Shown: piece by piece, positions 58,917 to 64,000 of the stretch
How positions within the stretch are numbered: position 1 is the first letter of the stretch
How the letters are laid out: every line of letters begins with the position of its first letter
Origin: Laetiporus sulphureus 93-53
Taxonomy: Eukaryota; Basidiomycota; Agaricomycetes; Polyporales; Laetiporaceae
Direction of reading: 5' to 3'
Length of the DNA: 64,000 bases
NCBI RefSeq assembly: GCF_001632365.1
Contig: NW_024468512.1
Location: 697,368-761,367, forward strand
Position numbers and translations under genes: made by a program
Notes under the pieces: generated by a model
What the model was told of the DNA's origin: nothing
Seen by the model: the letters and a program-made list of their open reading frames with translations, nothing else
Databases searched by the model: none

Positions 58917-60146
58917 TCCTCCAGATAGGTGAATATCCCAATCGCAGCGATGTCATTCAGCATGGCTGACAATTCCACGTGCATAGCTCGTCACCTAGAA
59001 GGCGCTTGTTAAATTATTACGACGCACGAAACTAGAAGTACCTTACAGTTGACCACACGCTCGATAGTACATGGCTTGGGTTGTTATAATTATCACTATG
59101 TTTTATGGCTATGTGAGACCTGTACGTCGTCTATAATGCAATTAGATCACCTCTTACGCACATGACACACACCTGATGCCTTGCCTTCACCCTGAACGCC
59201 GATTTCGACTTCAATCCTGGGTACTTGAATATGAGCCTCGCGTCTGAGGCAACATGCATCATGAGCAGCACTATGAATCAAGCAGTATGACAAGGAGGAT
59301 TGAAGGTATGCTATGCCCAGGCACCTTGCCTCTCAGGTCCCTACACCATGCATTCACAAGGCAATCGGGAGGCGCTCTGTGACCTGATGGAACGTTATGG
59401 GATCTTCAATGGCCTCAGATGCCAGCCTGTGGAATTGACCTTAGAGATGTCAACATGCTTCGAAAGCACAGCTTTCTCAAAACGACATTGAAGGATGATC
59501 GTTTCAGGAGGGTGATAGTCCTAAAGCTGCCTTGAAAGATTTGCTACAACTGTGGTTAGAAATGCATATCCGTACGTCTGCAGAACAATGCATTGAAGTC
59601 GGATGCTTGATGATCCTGCGTTGACGACCCAGTCCTATGGCTGATGCACTGGCTTGCTGATTCATTAGCCAGGAACGCAGCGATGAGAGTCACTCACCTA
59701 GAAACAGGATCTCAGACACTTTCGTAAGACCAAACCGTATTCACAGTGGGACGTCGCACTCGGAATTTGCCATGTAGACCGCGACCTCCTTCGCAATCAA
59801 GAAGTTGCTACATAACCTGACTACAACTTCGTTAGTTCAGACTGCCGGTAAAGTCGGTGCCGGATCTCTGGGAGCGCTTCCATTCCTCTTTGAACATACA
59901 TACGAGCGCCACAAGAATAAATGATGTCGGATTGGTCGAGAGGACGCACACCGGCCATACAGAGGCTACGGAAGGTCCACTGCTTGGCAATTGGCGTCAC
60001 ATGAAACATGAGCAGACAGATGAACGTCCAGTCCAAGATACGTAGTCCGCAGGACGGTCATCTTCACCATCTCCGACGGTTTGACAACGACGTCGACTCG
60101 ACGAGCGGACATCAGACCCGTTAGAATCGATCTGCTCCTGAACTAG
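58917..60146. other. Gene-poor interval
   Basis: Only short frames without domains are present (for example 59300-59491). Nothing resembling a second G-domain gene or a transposase could be assembled. It leads into the inverted-repeat element at 60147. Confidence 0.45.
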
Positions 60147-60475
60147 CACAGCCTGCATAGATTTATTTTTCCACGGGAAACCTGATGCAAAAATGGTGAA
60201 AATATCTTATGTCTGGATATGGAAATAGTTTGGAAATCGGGTGGAGCCAATTGAATTATGTTACAATTGCTTCACCGAAACATATCAGTATCACATATTT
60301 TTGGACTGAAATATCTTCCTTTGGGAAATAGTTTCACTATTGCTGATACGTTTCGGTAAAACAATCGTAACATAATTTAATTGTCTCCGCCCAATTTCCA
60401 AACTATTTCCATATCCAGACATAAGATATTTTTGCATCAGGTTTCCCGTGGAAAAATAAATCTATGCAGGCTGTG
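60147..60475. mobile_element. MITE with long terminal inverted repeats and TAG target duplication
   Basis: Both ends read CACAGCCTGCATAGATTTAT inward. The arms match for about 140 bp (through TTTTCCACGGGAAACCTGATGCAAAAAT, ATCTTATGTCTGGATATGG and AATAGTTTGGAAAT), and the left arm carries a 9-bp insertion. The 329-bp unit is AT-rich, non-coding and flanked by TAG on both sides, consistent with a 3-bp target-site duplication. The structure is that of a non-autonomous cut-and-paste element. A 3-bp duplication would fit the CACTA or PIF/Harbinger superfamilies, but the ends do not settle which. Confidence 0.85.
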
Positions 60476-61197
60476 TAGAGGTACCAGTATTCCGGCTTAT
60501 GTGACTTGATCTTCCTCCTGCTTGAAGCGTATCAGACTGAACACACCTATATACACCCAACGCGTTAGAGACTCGAGCTGAGAATGATGGAGGAGTCTGC
60601 GACAGGCGCTTTAAAGTTTCGACGCGCAACCCTCGGGAAGCGCGTCCCACGATTGCCATGTGCACTGCCGTTGTCGTTCAACTGTCAACTCCATCATCAG
60701 CTTCCTGCATTAACAAAACTTTGTCGTGGGAGAGGAAGATGGACCATGAAGGCAGAATAGAAGGCACAGTGGGTATGTATTGGTCGTGTTTCCCAAGGTC
60801 GCGGGTCAGATCGTCCGAGGACTGGGCAGATACAGCGGAATGCATGAAATACAGCTATTCGAATTCTACTGCGGTGCCTTCATGGCGTCGCAAATGTACT
60901 ATCGTGATGGCCGAACACTTGACATCGTGCAGACCATGAGGAGCGCCGACGTGCGACCGTCGTGAAGGCGAATGAGAAAAGGCCCGGCGGTAGCGGTAAG
61001 TCCTTTCTTCCTTGTCCTCTACTTTCACTTTCTCCTCTCGCCCTAGTCGGCTGAGCCTTTCGCACTTCCCTGCAGTCGAGAGCACTAACTGTGCGGTGTT
61101 CGTTCTCTTTCGCCAGCTGTGCTGTGCATCATCGTATTCGGCCGTCTTCGCTGCTGGTTGACAACGCTTCTTCACGCTATCGCGCTATCTGAGGTCA
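60476..61197. other. Intergenic, promoter of the Mso1-like candidate
   Basis: Short open frames (60658-60939 plus and an overlapping frame at 60780-60965) show no domain. A CT-rich run near 61004-61035 (TCCTTTCTTCCTTGTCCTCT) fits a fungal promoter/leader upstream of the ATG at 61198. Confidence 0.4.
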
Positions 61198-62584
61198 ATG
61201 GCACTCTCAAGTCGTCCAAGTGTCCGCATCGGGCTGCCCGCTACTCCTGCACCTCGTTCTCGTTCTCTTTCCAGGACGAGACAGCCGATGCCTGACCGCG
61301 AGAGCATTCGGTACATCGAGAGCAACGCGGACGCATACATCCCATCTCGCGCAGCTCCTACGCCTCCTCCTGTTCCGCAGCTGCGTAAACAGCTTTCCAT
61401 CGCCGATCTACGCCCCGGTCCTTCGCGGCGGTCGCGTTCGGTCAATCATGGTCGACATGACCGCCTCGCACCTCCGCCTCCTCCGCTACCTGTGCCGTCA
61501 GTCCCTTTACAAAGAGAGGAGCCCGCGCCTTCGGTGAGCCCGAGCTCATTCAGGCGCTTCGTCTCACTGCGGAAGCGATCAGACGGGTCCGTTTCATCGT
61601 GGGCATCTTCCTCCTCTGGGTCTTCCATCTCGCAAAACTCCTTGCATTCTCCCACATCATACGCGTCTTCTCGCACGAGTCTAGCCGAATATGACAAGGC
61701 CGACATGCATCATGGTGAAAAGGAGGAGACTGCATCAAGGTTTGGATCCGCCAGCAGTCCCAGTGCGACCGAGAACGGAGCTCTCGATGGGTATCGCACT
61801 GCATTCTGGAACAAAGTTGCCAGTGCTGCTGACAATCTGCGGGTGAATGTGAATAAGGCATTAGGGACCACTGTTTCCCCTGATGTTGATGAAGGTAATG
61901 ATTTCGTATCAATCATATTCAACTTCGCCTGACCGTCATTTCATCCCAGAAACACCGCTCGGACAGGAGTCTAGGCTGACACGAGCGATGAAGGCATACC
62001 ATTTGAAGAAGGCGCGAGACGCTAATGACCTTCCTGATTGGCTTTTTGATGGGCGGGACCGAGAAGTTATCAACCGGTTGCGAAACACATCCCCAACCCC
62101 GGCTGAGCAGATGCCCGACGTTGGAGTGGAGCGCGGGAGAACAGCTCTTCCCCATCAGAAGCGTTCCCCTTCTGTAGCCCATCGCGACGACAGCGTCTCT
62201 GCGTGGCGACCTTCGCACTCTCGGGCATCGTCTACCTCTTCTGTGCAGTCGCGTATGTCGGTACACGCGACGACACCGTCGCGAGATACCATGAACCGAT
62301 TGAAGGAACTTCGTCTCGCGAAACGCAATGCCAGAGTCCGCTTTGCGGACGATGAGGATGGGGAGAGTGACTCGGGATACACGTCTTCTAGGGGTAGGCC
62401 GTCGCGCGTCACGAGGAATGATGCCCCACCCAGTTCTTTCAGAGCTGTGTCTCCACCTCCTCCAGGAGAAAATCCAATTCTCCGCAGACGGCCAACTGGT
62501 TATCGTCCGCCGTTGCCTTCCGTTGAGAGAAAAGCCTCGGGTCGCGTGGGTCTACCTTCGAGCGTGCGGCTTCAGACAGTCTGA
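61198..62584 (+). CDS. Ser/Arg/Pro-rich protein, possible Mso1-like Sec1-binding protein
   Basis: Two exons, 61198-61894 and 61950-62584, flank a 55-bp intron and give 443 residues. Most of the chain is low-complexity Ser/Arg/Pro sequence. The ordered part spans the splice junction: YRTAFWNKVASAADNLRVNV (about residue 205) and then ESRLTRAMKAYHLKKARDAN and DLPDWLFD. The first segment resembles the short amphipathic Sec1-binding stretch of yeast Mso1, an exocytosis regulator, and such a pairing with a Pro-rich tail occurs in fungal Mso1-type proteins. This is my tentative reading. The start is the first ATG (61198). Basic and acidic stretches alternate towards the C-terminus (RVRFADDEDGESD). 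Confidence 0.7.
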
Positions 62585-63860
62585 ATGCATGCTCACGACG
62601 ATGTATGGGACTTCATGATGGTTTCACACGAGAATAGATCGTGCACAAGCACGTATTTATTGCCATCTATGTGCTTTCATTGCTGGGCTTGAAAGTCTTT
62701 CTGCTGCTCTGGGGGACTATACTTCATTCGTTATTCGTATTGCACACCTCTAGAAGGTATTTAGTTTAGAGTTCATTCTGCTCATGCCGTACCACGTCTC
62801 ATGACCTACCATGCTGTCGTTCTAGAGATTTCTGTGAGCCAACTTCTATACGCGAGCGTCTTGGGTTGTTGACGTCGGGAATTACTATAGAGTGAAGTCC
62901 ACATGTCTTGCTTCGTCTTGCATAGCTCTGACAGCTTCAAGCCTGATGCGCGTGGACAGTTTGCTTTATTACAATGGCTGAGCCGCACAACGAGCGATTG
63001 CAGTGACACCGGTGATATTTCGCCGGGACCTTCATTCCGCGTGGAAGACTCGATACTTGGAGTGCCACTTGTCGTCATGGAATCGCACTATGGTTGTAGT
63101 GTGCGTTCACATTCGACCAATCGCTATCCTGGATGAAACCTTCGGGAAGATGATGTCGATGGTCGGGAGACAAGGCAACCATCTGCGCTCTTGTCCGTCT
63201 GATCTAGTGTGCCTCATTGCCAGGTTCAATAACGCATGCTAGCCCATAGTTCAGGCATTCCATTTGTATGTTTGGCAGACAAAGTCCTTCGAGATGATAT
63301 GCTGACATCAAGATCATGTTGTAGCAGATATCCTGCATCGGGTGCTTGCGACATGAGGCTGATACATCTCACCACATGCCAACTTCTAGCTGGACAATCA
63401 TATCCTGTCAAACGTATCATTACATTCAAATGCATTTTCCACAGGTTTGGCGCTAAAGAGCCATGACTACGCGGAGCTTGCGATGCGCCAGATCCTGCCA
63501 GGTCCCGTAAAGGCGCAAGGTCGCCTTTTAGGAGGCTCGCTACCGGAAAATGGCATCTATCAGATAGTAGTCGCGGGATACTCGGGGATGTGAGTTGCCA
63601 TTTCGTAGAGACAGCGAGCTAACTGCCTGCAAACGTCAAGATGCGATTGGGTACAGGGATGCCTCGCATGGATTGGTTGTAGCCCTGGGTACCATCCTGA
63701 TGGCATCGTCCACCTACCCGCTCGGTAGATGCACACCATGCGAATCTGCCATGATATTTCGGTCTTCTCGATCGTCGCTATGACATTGGGAAGCCTCCCT
63801 CGATGGAGCGAGTACGGCCTGCTTAACAGATATAAGCTGATCCTGCATCGGTAAAGTCGT
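62585..63860. other. 3' flank and unresolved interval
   Basis: The 3' UTR of the preceding gene and about 1 kb with only short frames. The stretch 63436-63593 reads as an open frame on the plus strand (ALKSHDYAELAMRQILPG...GIYQIVVAGYSGM) and could be a relic or an exon, but I could not link it to other exons. Confidence 0.4.
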
Positions 63861-63949
63861 GTCCCCCCACCCCTCCCCCTTTTCTTCGTTCGTTTTCTCT
63901 TGTCATAGTCGAGTCGATCTCGACATTTCCTTCGTTCGAGGTAAGCATG
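63861..63949 (+). promoter_or_regulatory. CT-rich promoter/leader of a gene probably starting at the right edge
   Basis: A C/T-dominated run (63861-63900) is followed by GAG|GTAAGC at 63938-63946 and an ATG at 63947 (MAYNWSS, then GTAAAT). This is the layout of a fungal transcription start, with a possible leader or early intron, but the gene itself lies beyond the window. Confidence 0.3.
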
Positions 63950-64000
63950 GCTTACAACTGGTCATCAGTAAATAGATGCACTGATTCTGCCCATTGCTGT

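Noticed and set aside
62903..63466. Possible additional G-domain gene near the right edge
   Set aside because: I looked for P-loop, DTPG and TNxW-type motifs in all frames and did not find a linked set.

Overview
The window is nuclear DNA of a filamentous basidiomycete, most likely an Agaricomycete. Nearly every gene is cut by short GT-AG introns of about 45-65 bp. Neighbouring genes are closely packed on both strands, and the gene content is typical of mushroom-forming fungi. All gene models were assembled by hand from splice signals, reading-frame continuity and protein-family knowledge. For almost all of them the summed exon lengths are an exact multiple of three.

Layout: (1) 1-9.3 kb, minus strand: the 5' part of a leucine-rich-repeat-like/acidic protein that runs off the left edge, then a 10-exon, 2190-residue DNMT5-type fusion of a cytosine-C5 methyltransferase and a SNF2 ATPase with an embedded RING. 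(2) 9.3-17.1 kb: a gene-poor stretch with one palindromic MITE-like element. (3) 17.1-23.3 kb: the 11-exon beta-1,3-glucan synthase gene (FKS1). (4) 23.6-30.3 kb: a coiled-coil protein, an FHIP-type subunit of the FTS/Hook/FHIP endosome-dynein adaptor, and a DNAJC9-type J-protein. (5) 30.6-36.3 kb: an intron-dense multi-pass membrane protein, a SET-domain methyltransferase and an SDR oxidoreductase. (6) 36.6-43.1 kb: a 1240-residue disordered protein and a transcription factor that carries two complete tandem Zn2Cys6 clusters. (7) 43.6-48.9 kb: an Hsp30/YRO2-like opsin-related protein, an AKR7 aldo-keto reductase and an OTU deubiquitinase. (8) 49.1-55.7 kb: a beta-adaptin, an RNase MRP/NEPRO-like protein and sulfide:quinone oxidoreductase. 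(9) 55.7-64 kb: a gene-poor stretch with a small G-domain protein, a second MITE-like element with a 3-bp target duplication, and a 443-residue protein that may be Mso1-like.

Most genes are unlinked housekeeping functions: cell wall, vesicle traffic, chromatin, proteostasis and sulfide detoxification. I see no secondary-metabolite cluster, CRISPR array, tRNA or rRNA. The most unusual item is the tandem Zn2Cys6 regulator at 40722-43084. Both zinc clusters are interrupted at the same places, each with a 13-nt micro-exon, which suggests exon-level duplication of a DNA-binding domain. The DNMT5-type enzyme is second: its N-terminus has a PCNA-binding-like motif and no evident chromodomain.
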